From Chara braunii (taxonomy: Eukaryota > Streptophyta > Charophyceae > Charales > Characeae), in the NCBI GenBank assembly GCA_003427395.1, contig BFEA01000570.1, positions 15,996 through 68,004 of the forward strand: DNA of 52,009 bases. The letters are read 5' to 3'. The notes under the pieces are model-generated. The model ran no database searches and was not told the DNA's origin. It saw only the letters and a program-made list of their open reading frames with translations. Positions 51,367-52,009 of this stretch are shown one piece after another. Made by a program: the position numbers and the translations under genes. How positions within the stretch are numbered: the stretch's first letter is position 1; each line of letters begins with the position of its first letter.

Positions 51367-52009
51367 ATGGAATTTTACGAGTCATTTAAAATTCCAGGTC
51401 CATTACATGGCTTCAGCTAAGAACAATCTGGGAAGTATTAAAGGAATTCAAGGAAATCTAAGAAGAAACATGGATAACTCTGGCAGCAATTACTAAGTCA
51501 AAGGAAAGCCAGAGAAGTCCTTCGAATGCTCAGAAACCCCAGAATTCCTAACAAAAACCCTCTAGGATTCTCTAACACTGTCTTTTCCCTGCCGAGCTCT
51601 CCCAGGCCTCACGCCCCCACCCTGCTGGATTACAACTTACAGGGCAACACGACTCACCCCAGCTCCGGCCAGCGTCGTCCCGACAGCAACCCTTGGTTGT
51701 CCCTTAGAATGCCCGCCCCAAAGCATCCCCATGATCGATTTCGATTGCCATTATACAACCATGATTCTACAATTCTTTTGTCAGAATGTACATGGACACG
51801 CACGTAAGCCCGGTGTATACACTGCACCCACCAGAAACACAGGCATGAAACAGACATTCTGACAGTGGCAGACGTGGCATTTCAGATGCACGAAGTGCCA
51901 ATTTGCATCCTTCTCCCTGAAAAATGACATTGCACCAATGGGTCCTGGTCTTTAACCACCAGTACGTCGGCACCTCAGAGAGTCAAAGAGAGCAGAGAGA
52001 GAGAGAGCG
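51367..52009. other. no gene seen
   Basis: Frames are short. AACCACCAGTAC at about 51955 is a single arm of the 17.9 kb foldback type. A GA repeat begins at the window end. Confidence 0.3.

Overview
The window is a piece of a repeat-rich plant-type nuclear genome. The evidence is: (i) an apoplastic family 9 endoglucanase with a plant-style C-terminal CBM49-like module; (ii) four U6 snRNA-derived sequences whose body matches plant U6; (iii) non-LTR retrotransposons with an ORF1 zinc knuckle of the plant LINE type; (iv) many poly(A)-ended short repeats, long CT/GA microsatellites and N-filled gaps. A streptophyte (charophyte alga or early-diverging land plant) fits best, but the species is inferred, not read directly. 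Only one convincing, complete host gene is present.

Layout. 1-9.75 kb: a decayed LINE on the minus strand (ORF1, endonuclease, reverse transcriptase, zinc-binding tail). It is split inside its endonuclease by copy 1 of an unrecognised 2.4 kb element that carries its own ORF. 9.8-17 kb: repeats and sequence without recognisable genes, including four tandem hairpins at 14.5-14.9 kb with a constant 26-nt loop and different but still complementary stems. 17-21.2 kb: a dense cluster of foldback (inverted-repeat) elements with poly(A) insertions and a U6 fragment. 22-25.2 kb: G-box cluster, 25-bp minisatellite, microsatellites and a possible exon. 25.25-27.4 kb: the GH9 endoglucanase on the minus strand. 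28.5-30.1 kb: two U6 retrocopies with perfect 13-bp target-site duplications. 30.6-32.8 kb: copy 2 of the unrecognised element, with the best ORF. 34.5-37.3 kb: copy 3, minus strand. 37.3-42.6 kb: a second, related LINE on the plus strand, cut off by copy 4 (42.6-44.35 kb). 44.4-52 kb: SINE-like copies, microsatellites, a 740-bp inverted repeat and another foldback element.

How it fits together. The LINEs are the obvious source of retrotransposition machinery. The poly(A)-tailed SINE-like repeats and U6 copies look like passengers mobilised in trans, because they have A-tails, short target-site duplications and, in some copies, 5' truncation. Two further classes are not explained by families I recognise. 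One is the 'FNEL' element: four copies of a protein with a conserved GFVIxDTxFP...LLPFNEL core and paired CxxC motifs, and conserved promoter and 3' blocks. The other is the foldback elements, whose arms differ between copies yet stay self-complementary. These two classes and the covarying hairpins at 14.5 kb are the best candidates for something undescribed.
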